Shown here: positions 12,734-25,000 of the stretch, one piece after another
Position numbering within the stretch: the stretch's first letter is position 1
Layout: the number at the start of each line of letters is the position of its first letter
NCBI RefSeq assembly: GCF_032854445.1
Contig: NC_088304.1
Location: 27,661,732-27,725,731, forward strand
Length of the DNA stretch: 64,000 bases
DNA from: Liolophura sinensis
Taxonomy: Eukaryota > Mollusca > Polyplacophora > Chitonida > Chitonidae
Direction: 5' to 3'
Translations under genes and position numbers: made by a program
Notes under the pieces: generated by a model
The model's database searches: none
What the model was told of the DNA's origin: nothing
What the model saw: the letters and a program-made list of their open reading frames with translations, nothing else

Positions 12734-12848
12734 GCCTCCGCCCCCCGGCCTGGATTTGGATCATCAACCATTCCAACATCCTCCCCTACTCTTTCCAAAC
12801 CCTCATCAACACTAACAACATTATATGAGAAATCCACAAGGCATAAAG
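12734..12848 (+). pseudogene. Copy-1 stalk 2 exon with +1 C frameshift
   Basis: This exon is 115 bases where gene A has 114. The run after CCTCCG holds six C here and five at 24727-24840. Entering in phase 1 from 11962, the frame reaches TGA at 12826-12828. Splice sites are intact. A homopolymer sequencing or assembly error is an equally good explanation. Confidence 0.6.
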
Positions 12849-12987
12849 GTAAAAGGTCTCCAAAAACAAACTTTGATCTGTTGAGATTGCAACGAACGCA
12901 CATCGCAAAAGTAGGGGATCCATCTGGAAAACTTGCAGATTCCAGAAAAATATAAGTTATCGGCGAATGCTCTGTAATATAATAAAA

Positions 12988-13150
12988 GTCTTACAAGACA
13001 AAGAGTTAAAGCAGAGTATTGACCGCAGTGTGATAGCTGGTAAATGGTCTCACGTAACCGGTGAAATACGGCCTCTTGTCAATTTACCTTAGTTAGGGTT
13101 TTATTATAACGGTTCGTGCCAATGCTTAAATATATGTAGTAGCAAATTAT
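12988..13150. repeat. Dispersed intronic repeat, unit b, at the duplication edge
   Basis: Diverged relative of 8930-9080, ending about 35 bases before the N gap. Its position at the end of the duplicated block makes it a possible breakpoint-associated repeat. Confidence 0.6.
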
Positions 13151-13184
13151 ATGGGCCGGCTGGTCCGATCTGCCGGTAACCTCT

Positions 13185-13384
13185 NNNNNNNNNNNNNNNN
13201 NNNNNNNNNNNNNNNNNNNNNNNNNNNNNNNNNNNNNNNNNNNNNNNNNNNNNNNNNNNNNNNNNNNNNNNNNNNNNNNNNNNNNNNNNNNNNNNNNNNN
13301 NNNNNNNNNNNNNNNNNNNNNNNNNNNNNNNNNNNNNNNNNNNNNNNNNNNNNNNNNNNNNNNNNNNNNNNNNNNNNNNNNNNN
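13185..13384. other. Assembly gap of exactly 200 N
   Basis: A run of 200 N sits exactly between the two duplication copies. The round number suggests a scaffolding placeholder of unknown true size. Confidence 0.99.
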
Positions 13385-16300
13385 AACGCTCATCGTCTAT
13401 CATGGCCCCAAGAAACTGTTTGTATGGAAATGCGATCAGGGCTAGTTTCTTGTTGATTTTTAGGGCTTTCTCACAGCGCACCAAATTCATTCCACGTTTT
13501 AACAAAGTCCGTGAGATGTGAAAGACTATTGCACGCAAAATTACATGTTCCCACACATTTTTTCCTACGATAGTATACGTATGTGTTTCCAGTTATTCCC
13601 AAGAATATCCCTACCCAGCAGTGAACAATGAATGTTGTTTTGCTAAGAGTGTAGTAGGTAACGACTTACAGATGTCCGCGGTTACGTAATAAAATAACCT
13701 AACGTTCAATTTCTGTATTCTTGAAAGTTTTGTCACAGTGTCACGCTGAACACTCAATTAGCATGATTCTGCAAGTCTTGTGAAACTGGTGCCAACGTTT
13801 TAATGATAATAAGGCTGATTATTTCTTGTCGAGCTTTGGCTGTTCGTATAAAAATTACAACGTTCAAGGAAAATTTATAACTCTGGGCTTTCGTCCAGAT
13901 TAGGCTATAGGTTAGTTGTCAATACAGAATGGTAGTGTACATGACTGTTAATAAGTGTGGCAATTAACATATTATCAGACACTATTAGCCTGATCACAAA
14001 TCCATTAAATATAGCCCCTTGTCATTTCTTGATGTAAGAATTGCCACGGCGTTTTGTTTTGCTTCAGATCGGATTTGTTTGCTAATGTTTCAGAAAAGGT
14101 GTTATATCTAGGATATTTTTCATTCTGTTCATAAATTCTGAAAAGGAAACACCCTGTATGCACTCAAAATGTTCAGAGCAGAACAACTGTAATAATCAAA
14201 TTTCGAACATATTCGATTCTTCAGCTTCCTGTGTACATATAGGATTAAACACCCTGTATTGTGATTGGCGTTTTTGAAAGATGGGAATATTTGCACCACC
14301 ATAAGGTTTCGCCATCGGGGCTGACCGACATTTCTTCGTCAAGATGGCTCTTCCTCAGCAAATGTGCTCCCCAGGGTGTAGTTATTGTGGCCAGGTCACC
14401 CCGGCCAGCCCCTGGGGCACATGAGGCCCACATACAACAGCTGAGGGTGTTGCCAAATGTCAGGATCTGCCTTCAATAGGCCAAGGCCAATAAACTGGTT
14501 CTGAGAGGAATTTGACCGCCAACACTAAGGCAGGTGCCACCCAACTCGGTATGTAATCACATCGGACTTCACAGATAACCCCGTTCCTCAATATCCTTAA
14601 ACACCCAAGATCAAACAGTTCCCCAAAAAAGTAACAAATCTTCCCCGAAAGAGTTCGGACAGTAACTCTCTGCCAATTTTTTTAAACATGCCAGTTTGCT
14701 TTGTAACGACGATGGCGTCTTACAAAGAAAACCGAGAAGTTTGTCTCTGTGATGTTGTCGATGGTTTATCTTTTGGCAGTCATCATTATAGTGTTAGAGT
14801 CTGGAAGAATGCTGACCTTTCAAAGGATGCATCGTTAGACCCTTGTGGGGTTTTGCGCCGTTTGGAATAAGCAGGCGTGATAAACAAATTCGAGTATCCT
14901 TTTCACCGTATACTGAAAGCAACCCCTCTTCATCGCCATTTTGCAATTAGTATATATATATAGCTGGAAAAGTCGATAGATCATCTCATTTTTCGATTAA
15001 TTGAAATTGCTCTTCGGGTTTTGGTAAATTTAAAATTATCGTGCATGGCACATCGAACAAGACCAGTCATGTTTTCTTGGAAACAAGATCCTCAATTAAC
15101 AGGGGATTAAAGATCAGTTTTCAGTGTTCAATAACCAGATGACATAATCCCATACCCGTATTGAATATCTCACCAATACGATCACTGTCGAATTATTGGT
15201 TTTCAGTCAAGATCCATTTTCAATCACTGGATTACGTAACACTCGTGTTTGACAGGTGCTGGATATGCCAGGCGTTACCAACTCTACCACAAAACCTACC
15301 GGTTTCGCCAAACTAAAACCCAGCTTTCGCAGTCTAATGTATGTTGGAGGGCGGTTGACTTCCACTAATATCGTGCGCTTTTCTGTACTTCAAAAGTGGG
15401 AATGTTCGTCAGTAACTTACCAAAGATAGGTGGTTTACCTCGATCACACTGGTTTCTTCCAGCCTCAAAACTGATGGCCATTGGCATAAGAGAAATATTC
15501 TCGAATATGGCGATAAACAAAATCCAGATAAATGTCATGCCCCACCATGTATCGAAACAACATGTTTGCAACCTGTAGTATGGTTCCTTGGGTTATGTAA
15601 ACCTTTAATCCTCGACCATCTACGACCCTTTGTTTCCAATTCTCAATTTCTGTTAAGGTTTAACGTTTTGCGGACTTTGTTTTGGGAAAAACTATAAAAA
15701 TGGCAACTTTTCAGAAAGATGCGGTTTTCGGAAAACGACTGAAGCTAAAATACTTATGATACGTCAAATAAATTTGTTGTTTATAGATCTAGCATTACCT
15801 TAAATAACACAAAGTTGAACCGTATCTGCAAGACTTTTGTACATGGATTATATAAAGACGGACCAAGTCGTCACTAAGGTGTAGGTAGAACCAATCCAAA
15901 CAAAACTGTATATGACAACCAAGTTCACCATCACATCCTATCTACTTCACTACCCTGACAATCCCGTGACTCGTCCCTGACCCAGTGTGGTTAAGCTCAT
16001 TTCCTATGGAATTTACAGCTGCTTCACCTTACTGGATGACACCACCTTACAACATGATGCTGCATGGTGTGCCTGGGTAATCTGTGGGTACCCAGTTTAT
16101 CTATCGCACCGCACGAGTTTTGCTCTGCCACTTATTCTTGAACGGCTGCATATTGTCCAGTACGTGATGTATTCTGCCATATGCCAGAACCGATGTACAT
16201 CCCATGCGGTCGTTCATAATGCACTCAGCCCCAAGCTGTGCTTTGGAGCTTGCCACGTGGTTAATTACCCAATGTGTGTTGTTGTATTAAAGTAACAAAC

Positions 16301-18727
16301 TGAAACAATCGGTATGCATGTACTGTACCGTACACTATGCGCTGTATATCTCTCAAGCTATAGTACAAATTAATTTTCGGCTTTGGACATCTTGGTATAT
16401 ACTGGTCAGAAAATCTAGTCTTGACTATATAGGTACGCTGTTCATGTCACAACTATGTCCTCACAATGCAGGCGACACCGTTGGGGTGATAGAACGATTT
16501 GTGCTCTAGTCAGACGTCACGTGTGTTGCCCTCAATCGCCACTAATGTGTCGCTGACATTTAGAATGGTAACAGAAAAATAAGGAGTCTGTTTTGAGGGC
16601 GATATCGTCGTGGTTGAGGTTGTCCTTTCTATGCCGAGGGGCTGCAGTTAAGCGGCAATAAAACAAAGGCCACAAACCACCGGTCGTATCTACTACAGAA
16701 GGTATTCGTGATCCCAGATGACTTCGATTACAGATAGCTGCTCTCTCTCCCTCTCCGTTATCGCTCTCTTTGTACATAATATTGTTCACAGTTCAGGTGG
16801 GTATCTGTGTGAACTAAGAGCAAGTTCGCTGTGCAGCTTATATGAGCTATACTCACTGCGCTGCGCACGCAGATGACAGATAGCTGCTCTCTCTCCCTCT
16901 CCGTTATCGCTCTCTTTGTACATAATATTGTTAACAGTTCAGGTGGATATCTGTGTGAACTAAGAGCAAGTTCACTGTGCAGCTTATATGAGCTATACTC
17001 ACTGCGCTGCGCACGCAGATGACAGATAGCTGCTCTCTCTCCCTCTCCGTTATCGCTCTCTTTGTACATAATATTGTTAACAGTTCAGGTGGATATCTGT
17101 GTGAACTAAGAGCAAGTTCACTGTGCAGCTTATATGAGCTATACTATGATTTCCCTCAACAAAACTTTATAGTTAAATTCATATTTGCTTTCTCTGCTTG
17201 GAGCGAAAGTTGTTAAATGGGACAATCTCAGAGGACAATCTCGGGTCCCCTTGGTTATAGCAGATAACAGAACGTCTTGCATTTCTCTGTTCTCGCCATG
17301 ATTGCGACTCGTGTTATAACGGTTCTGCATACGGCAGCTTGTGCATATCTTTCAGATAGGGCCCCCTCACTGCGCTGCGCACGCAGTCGTCTGGGGAATA
17401 GAGCCTCCGAGTCGTTAACAGCTCGCAATAAAACTGCTATCGCTCAATGTTTGTGAGGGAGAGAGAGAAGAAGAGATGCATAGCCAGGAGCAGCTGTTTT
17501 AAACAACCTTAGTAGTTACCGCGCACCCAACTGCCTTACGGATAGAAAAGTTATGCGTTTGAAAGAAAATGACAAGAATTGGTGTTGTGAACTTGGGTTT
17601 CTTAGAAAACGGAGGCAGGTACAAGATACCATATGTCAATTCCGCAGTCTGTTCTCCACAAACGAGCTTGATTTAAACCCGGCTAAACACACAACCCGGT
17701 GATAAGAGGAAAGGAGCAAGGTGTTGGGAGCTAGCACGTTCTCTCTCCCCTGTCATCGCGAATTATACTCAGCACGTCTGCGATCTTTCATATTTGTCAT
17801 GAGAAATGAGTTTCGGATAGGGATCTGCAGCTTTACGTGTTACCTGTATCTCTGGCACTGCCGGTTTACGACGACAAGACCTCCCAAACTCCTCTTCGCT
17901 TTTCAAATCAAACATGGAAGTTTATCTCGTTGTAAAGTTATCGCATATATCGCGTGTCTAGTATATCAGGGAGATATGGTTGCCAGTTTTCAAACGCCTT
18001 CCCTCCGTCTCGTATATATCTTTTTCACCTCTCATGAACCAAGCAATGGCAACACGGTAAAATGGCTAATTTATTGCTGCAAAACCAACAACCAGTTTCT
18101 ATACATTTGCAATAGACGACCTTTGAAGGGTACAAACATAGCACGGTCTAAAAAGATAATGAGATTCACTTGTAAATCAAACATCGAAACAACGTATTTT
18201 ATTTTTTAAGTCAGTCAGCGTATAACGTTTTCTATTTGGTATATAGACCAAACATTAAAAAAAACTTTATCATTCTTACTGTATAACCGCCAAGGAACGT
18301 CAACACATGCACGATAATGATGAACATAACTTTCCACAGCATTCAGCTGATTTTATTTATATACCAGAGCTTTGGGGAAAAGTGAACCATTCAATCAAAT
18401 TCTCTGTGACGTCATCGAATGTTTAGTAAATTCATCAGGGTACCCGACAATATTGAAGTGTCGTGTGGAAATTGTCTGTTATTTGGCACTGACACATTTT
18501 TCTGTGTCCTCATACTTCATGTTCATTTAGGTTAATATACTGTGGATCGTTCAACTAATATACTTATATGCATACTAATGTTGCACATTCTTACATACAA
18601 AATATCAAAATCTCCAAAGAAAACAAGTAAGCAATTCTTCCAGATATATTTCTTAAATTTTATTTCATTTTAAAACAATTTTATCTGCGTTCCGAATGTT
18701 TATGATCAGGTCGTTCTTATTGTGTAG
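13385..18727. other. Copy-2 sequence upstream of the gene A lectin exon
   Basis: Near-identical to 1698-6742 except for the 146-base triplication. No coding exon is supported. Confidence 0.5.
16731..17150. repeat. 146-base tandem triplication in copy 2
   Basis: The motif CAGATAGCTGCTCTCTCTCC recurs at 16731, 16877 and 17023, giving a 146-base period. Copy 1 has one related unit at about 5041-5165. Both extra junctions (16853-16872 and 16999-17018) carry a 20-base piece, TCACTGCGCTGCGCACGCAG. That piece otherwise occurs at 5386-5405 and 17367-17386, so it was copied in from a site 250-500 bases downstream. Confidence 0.9.
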
Positions 18728-19000
18728 GTCTAGAAGGAGAATGCGAGGTAGACGTCTGCGACGTCAACGATCCCGGCTTCCTGTGCGACACCGGAAGTGT
18801 CATCATGATCCACACTGTGATGTGTCGAACAAGGGGACGTAATTGCGACATGGTGGCCTATCGGGAGGTGACGCGTCTGTGCTCCGGACGACAGTACTGT
18901 CTCAGCGCCGATATGTGGCTGATATCAGGAAAATACTGTGAGCGGAATGACAGGCGGGCCTTTCTGTCAATAGCCATTGTCAGCTACATGTGTGTCTCAG
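18728..19000 (+). CDS. Gene A exon: SUEL/rhamnose-binding-lectin-like domain
   Basis: Exon of 273 bases, acceptor TGTGTAG before 18728 and donor GTAAGG after 19000, phase 1 at both ends. The 91 residues contain nine Cys. The GSVIMI strand near residue 22, the RLCSGR segment and the closing LSIAIVSYMC match the spacing of SUEL (Gal_Lectin) domains such as that of latrophilin. The usual YGR and DPC sugar-contact motifs are absent; RGR and GKYC sit in those places. The domain assignment comes from the Cys and strand pattern, not a search. The exon appears base-for-base identical to 6743-7015 in the other duplication copy. Confidence 0.75.
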
Positions 19001-22000
19001 GTAAGGGTTTAAAAATAATTCTTGATGTAGTGACGTTAAGAGTTCAATAACATCTATTTCTTTTTGTAAGGCGATAAAGATACAAAATGTTTGAAAAAAA
19101 AAGCTTTCTCACGACTATTATTCTTTGTCTTTTACCAATACAATTTAACACACCCATTGAATATTTCTACACACTGAAACATGTTTACTATAATAAACAG
19201 AAAACATTTACAACGTAATCATATCACATGTTCATTAATTTGTACATACTTATCGCTTTTTTACACTTGATATAAACAAATGCTTACAGGACTTTTCTGT
19301 GTACCAAAAATATTCATCGCATTACTGTGTAATACCGTGTTTACTACAATAAACACTTCTCTTTAGGTACTAACCACAGTTTTTTTTATGAATAAACATT
19401 AAGACGTGTTTATAAAATGTAACAGAGATGTGTTTAAACACTAAACACATATATTTAGTGTATAGAGATCAAAATGGGTTGAATGCAACTAAATACTTAA
19501 CTTATCCCAAACAAGCAATGACCGTGTGGATAGAGCATGCGCCCCAAATGGTCGGTGTCAGGCTATTTTATTTCTGTATTGAGTGTCCTGTCTGGTGTCA
19601 TTGGCATGGCGTCCGCAGATATGTGGGTGTTGAGAGTACCCATGGACAAGGCAACACCGAGATTATGTTGAAGGCAATGTTAAAAACCTGGGAAAACAAA
19701 CAAAGCTAAAATACAACATTAAGGAGAAAACATTCTACGTGGAGTCCATTTGAAGCACTACTGGTACTCGAGGTTTTATCTCACAAGTCTGCCCACTTCA
19801 CCTCGGCTTATTTCCCCAACCATCATAAATATTTAGCACTGGCTGGCTGTCATTTTGATTGGATAGTAGTTCTTGGGAGACGCTGGGATATCTGGGTACT
19901 CACTTGTACGCCCACTGAGATAAATACTGGCAGGGACATTATCTTGTATAGCTTGATATTTAACACTGCCCACGAAACAAGGCCCCTGTATTGCTGCAAG
20001 AGTGTGTTTATTCCATCAAACTCGGCCTATGTTTAGGCATAGATAAGGCTGGTTGAGCTTTATGGACTCCTCAGCTTAGAATTGTTTATAAGGTTGCTGT
20101 CTGTGGGAAGGTAGTAAAGCCTTGGACAGGGTAAACCACCCGTGGCTTCAGATGTTATCATCAGTTTTACTCAATCTTGCGTAAGATGGGTTAAGCGCTA
20201 TGAACGATCGCAGATATGGCTAGGTGGGTAATTTATCAACAGGAATTCTGCGTGCAGCAGGTTGCACTGTGCTGGGATACGCATTGAACTTTTGCCAGAT
20301 GAGCTATATGGTTTTCTCTAAAAAAAACACCCTTATGCTCAAACTTTAGCTCACCAATGATTGCTACTTTTGTAACAGCGGGTGGAATTGTTAAACTGTG
20401 ATGCCAGAGCAATGTGATGTAATGCTCGGCGGAGATGAAACGAGGCGACGTAGTAATGACAGATTACTGAGTGAACGCCTGGTGTGCCTACAGGGTTGGC
20501 ATGGTAAACTGATGCCAATTACACTAAAATAAATCTTTGGTAAAGGAAATGTTAAATACGACAGGGCATTTGGACTACCAGTCTCTTTGATGAGAGATCT
20601 CTGGTTCATTTCGTGCCGAGCTACATCTACATATACGAATGATGGGGTATTAGGACGTTAGACCAACTGTGGTGAAAATTCGGCTCGCTTCTTCTGCAAA
20701 ATTAGCAAGCTCTCCCATAAAATTAATAAGGCTAATATAATAACTCAATCAAACAAGCCATGAGGAAAATTTTCGGCCATTATTCAATAATGGAATAATG
20801 AAATAACATGGTCCAGCAACCACAAATTCGCGGCTGGGGTCATTCGCTGAATTAATCAATAAGGAAATAAAATCACCATTTACACATTTTACGTCTCTAC
20901 TAATGAAAAATACAGAAAGCGACAACGTGAAGAGTAAAACCTGAGCAGCGACGGCAGTGTGACAATGGTCGCGCTTAGCCGGCCAAATACGGCCTCTTAT
21001 CAATGTGCCTAAGATGTAGAGTTTCATTATAACGGATCGTGTAAATACTTAAATATAGCAACTTATACATCCCTTAACACCATGGATTTCCGTGACTACA
21101 TTGGTCAGGGTACGTGACTAGAAGTGGCGGATTCTTCAGGGAATTGATTGGTGCCCTTTACAATAGGTATTGCCTCTTGTATAAAAGTCAAGTTCAAAAC
21201 TCCAAACGGATAAGTATCAATGTATGTATGCTTGAAGTTTTACGTCGCACTTAGCAATTTTTTAGTCATAAGAAAAGGAGTCATTAGGTGTGTGTACATA
21301 ACTATAGGGCGAGTCCACGCCTCCAAAGTGCTGCCGCCACTGCAGTGTCATGCCGAAGACACCAGGCATGACACCCCACTCGGTCACATTACTCGACCCA
21401 ATCAGTCTGGTTCCCATGCTCTAAAGTCACTGTACAGATCGCGAAGTGAGGCAGCAAAAGTATTATTTTAAGTCTTAATGATTGTTATGGTTGATCATTG
21501 GTCACCAGGCTTCTGGGCCCACGCGCTAACCATTAGGTACCGAATTAAGCAGTCCCTCAAACGCATAAGTAAACACGGTTTGTCATTGGCACATGTGATC
21601 TCAACACTTAAAATGTATTGGTGAATAAAGAGATCTGGAGTTATAAATAAATAATCAGTCTCACATGATCATTATCATGGAATGAGAGGACAAGTTGCAA
21701 CCCGTCAATATTCCAATCATACTTTTAACTCAATTTGTCAATCAGTCCTCTCCGGCCATACGTGGGAAGGCCTGACAGCAACCTGCCGATGGTCGTGGGT
21801 TTCCACCGGGTTCTGCCCGCATTCCACCCACCATAATGCTGGCCACCGTCGTATAAGTGAAATATTCTTCAGCACGCCGTAAAACACCAATCAAATAAAT
21901 AAATAAATAAATCAGTCAGTCATTAATTTTCATTTGCAGCGCATGCCGTGGAATCGAACTGCAGTCAGCGTGGTTTCCGAGTATCACGTGATCAGAGGTA

Positions 22001-25000
22001 TCTGTCCAGTCCAGGCTACCCCGCCTTGGTGACGGGTAACTCCATGTGTTCCTGGAAACTCTACCCGCCTCACGGTTATAAGGTAGACATATATGTCAGG
22101 GAATACCTGCACCGTGACGACACCGGTCAGCAATATCTCAGGATAAAAGAGTTGGCGAAAAACGGCCAAAGTCTTCAGCTTGACTCGACAGCAAAACGTG
22201 AACTTACGTCAACGCTCAGCGGAGAGGTGGAGCTGTTACTCGTCACGGATGGCTCTACCAAAGGTCACAGAATGTGGGTGGAATACCGATGTAAGTCACA
22301 TATAAAACCTTGTGACCACTCCCACGAAGCAAATGTGTACGGTTTTGTGTACCCTTTTGTACGTATCTGTTTGTGTATCCCGCGTTGTAAACAAACTACG
22401 TATTTCCGATTATTGACCCGGAACGCCCTTATTGGTTGATCATACGAATGTCTGTTTCGACGCACAGGTACACAATTTGGTATACATTAAATATGTAGGT
22501 ACATGAAGATGATGTATGCAAGGTACACATTGATGTTATTGTACACATTTGTTGTAATTAATGTATGCTTGTGGTACACATCTTTTGTATTTTTTGTACA
22601 CAGATGTTTTAAGAGATCACTTTTACATCAACATTATAAATGAAATTACGAGTAACTATCACTTTTGGGTAAATGAAGTTGTTCAGTTATAGAGTCACCT
22701 GGGGACGAAATTTACGAGAATATTTAAGAAAACTTGATTAGCGAATTTCTGTGAAAATGGGGTCTATAGTTCCTTAATGATGTAGTTGAGTTAGGCTTAG
22801 CACAGACTTAAATCTAACTTTTGACTTTTTCTGCGCTGAAACTTAAGAGGTAGGGCGTAAAATGTCAAGATAGATGAAGTTTAGTACTAACGGTCGAGAC
22901 TTTGCAATGTCCACAAACCAATTTTTGGCTAAAATCAAATTTTCTTAGACTTTTTTGGAGTAATAGTTGTGAACTGCTAAAACCTATAATGTCAACATAA
23001 ACATATCTCATGAAGTCATTAACTTCGCATTATACTGAGGTGTTAAACTTTGACTGCCAATATTGGACATGTGGAATCGTGACCTTGACCCAGCTCTCAG
23101 TAATCCTGGTATGCGTGTAACAATTCTGCCCCGTGTTCTGTCCTTATGGCAGAGTAAGTGAGATTTGATTGACATATCGACGATATTTCATGTACGCGGT
23201 GACTCATCTACCTTAATCTTCCTCACCAATCAACATTGCGATACCCAGAACTAATCGTAAAACAATAAAAATGCCACTCTGTCATAACATACAACAGTAG
23301 AAAACTCTTTAACTTTTAACCCTCGTTCGCCATGTTCATCCCACTGTATCACCGCACGGCTGCATGAGAATTGTTTTCAAATGTTGGGTCATCACAGATA
23401 CTGGTTATCTCCCCTTATCTAGTTCCGCGCTGCCAATCAATATTTAAGCTGTTTTGCGCAATTTCCCGGTCGTCGATACACACGTCTAGTGAGGCGAGAT
23501 AACGGCACACTGTGGCGAGACACTGCCAGTTCAAGTGTATTTTACGAGAATAAGTCATTTTTCATTGAATTACGAATGAACTGAGTACTGGTCCGAACAG
23601 GAAATATTTTCAGATCTGCTTACAGGAGTCGCGATAGTCAAGATGAGTCATTCGCTTCAGTATTTGACAGTTTAGCAGAAATGTGTGGGGAAATATTGTA
23701 AATGAAGGTTTTGTGCGAAAATGCATTGTCTGAAGATATGTAGGACTTGTTGTTAAAGCCAGTAGCATCGAGTGTAAACACAATGTTTAAACAAAAGGAA
23801 ATGACATGCTCCTATTTTTTATATTGAAGTAAATGCTTGAATTTGTCTCCAATTTTTTTTCAGATGTGCCGGAAGAATCTTTGGAACATCTCCGTCCTTT
23901 TCCAGTTCCAAATAAAACAGAGTGTGGCTCTGTTCTTCTTAATAAAACCAGTTTTCCAGGTAAACTCTATATTATGAAACTATAATACACGTATAATCAT
24001 GGCATTCCTTCCCCCCCCCCCCCCTTATATTTGTTTCATTTTATAATCTTTCTGATATTTGTACTAAACGAAAGGTTATGTATCGTGATTTGAGAACTTC
24101 CATATTGTTATGTTGCTAATTTTAAATGTGAAAACAAACCGCCAAATAGTTATGAGTTTTTCTCTTTTTTTCTTTTTTAACAGATGTCTCGGTGGATCCG
24201 ATGTAAATTATTGTAGAGCAAAACATATATTCAGATAGTCTGTTAGGCTATATACTGTCTGTTGCTCAAGTTTTAATGCTTTCGTATTTGGCGTATATAC
24301 TCATAAAAGCTTGAAATACGTATCAGTATAGATATATGTATTTGCTTGTTCTAACGTATAGATTGAATATTAAGGATTTTGAAATCTTGTAGTTTATATT
24401 AAAGGTGAAAATTTTGGCTGTTAACTGAACTGCTGTGTATTATCTTACGACATCAGCTCGGCCCTTTAAGTACATGATTTCAAACAGCAAAAATTTCTGG
24501 TTTGCGTTTGGTCTCTTGAATTTGTTGACGTTTTTGCTTCTGGAGGCTTTATTTTCATCAATAATGGCAAATTATTATACTTTAACTATACTCTGTCCAT
24601 TTTCCACCATGCATTTGTATGTGCTTTGTCGCCTAAAGTGTTGTATAATTTAACTCCTAATGGTCTCATTTGTCGCCCAGTGGTATCGTTGTTTCATGGT
24701 GTGTGATTATTGTGTATTTTTCACAGGCCTCCGCCCCCGGCCTGGATTTGGGTCATCAACCATTCCAACATCCTCCCCTACTCTTTCCAAACCCTCATCA
24801 ACACTAACAACATTATATGAGAAATCCACAAGGCATAAAGGTAAAAGGTCTCCAAAAACAAACTTTGATCTGTTGAGATTGCAACGAACGCACATCGCAA
24901 AAGTAGGGGATCCATCTGGAAAACTTGCAAATTCCAGAAAAATATAAGTTATCGGCGAATGCTCTGTAATATAATAAAAGTCTTACAAGACAAAGAGTTA

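Larger units (their letters stand above)
6743..12848 (+). pseudogene. Copy-1 lectin-CUB exon set, truncated and frameshifted
   Basis: Second set of gene A exons: lectin 6743-7015, CUB 9945-10295, stalk 1 at 11867-11962, stalk 2 at 12734-12848. The lectin and CUB exons appear identical to those of gene A, and stalk 1 differs by a synonymous change at its first codon (TAC versus TAT). Stalk 2 has one extra C, so the spliced frame hits TGA at 12826-12828. No stalk 3, transmembrane or tail exons follow before the gap. If genuine, it could encode a secreted lectin-CUB protein, supply extra 5' exons to gene A, or be a decaying copy. If it is a misplaced haplotype, it is the other allele of gene A. 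I call it pseudogene only because of the broken frame. Confidence 0.5.
1698..13184. repeat. Tandem duplication, copy 1 (about 11.5 kb)
   Basis: Aligns collinearly with 13385-25176. The offset is 11687 at the left end and 11992 at the right end, and 292 of the 305 extra bases come from a 146-base unit tripled in copy 2. The right edge stops at the gap with both copies still matching. The left edge cannot be placed because the counterpart of sequence before 1698 lies in the N run. The unit contains the lectin, CUB and first two stalk exons. Confidence 0.92.
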
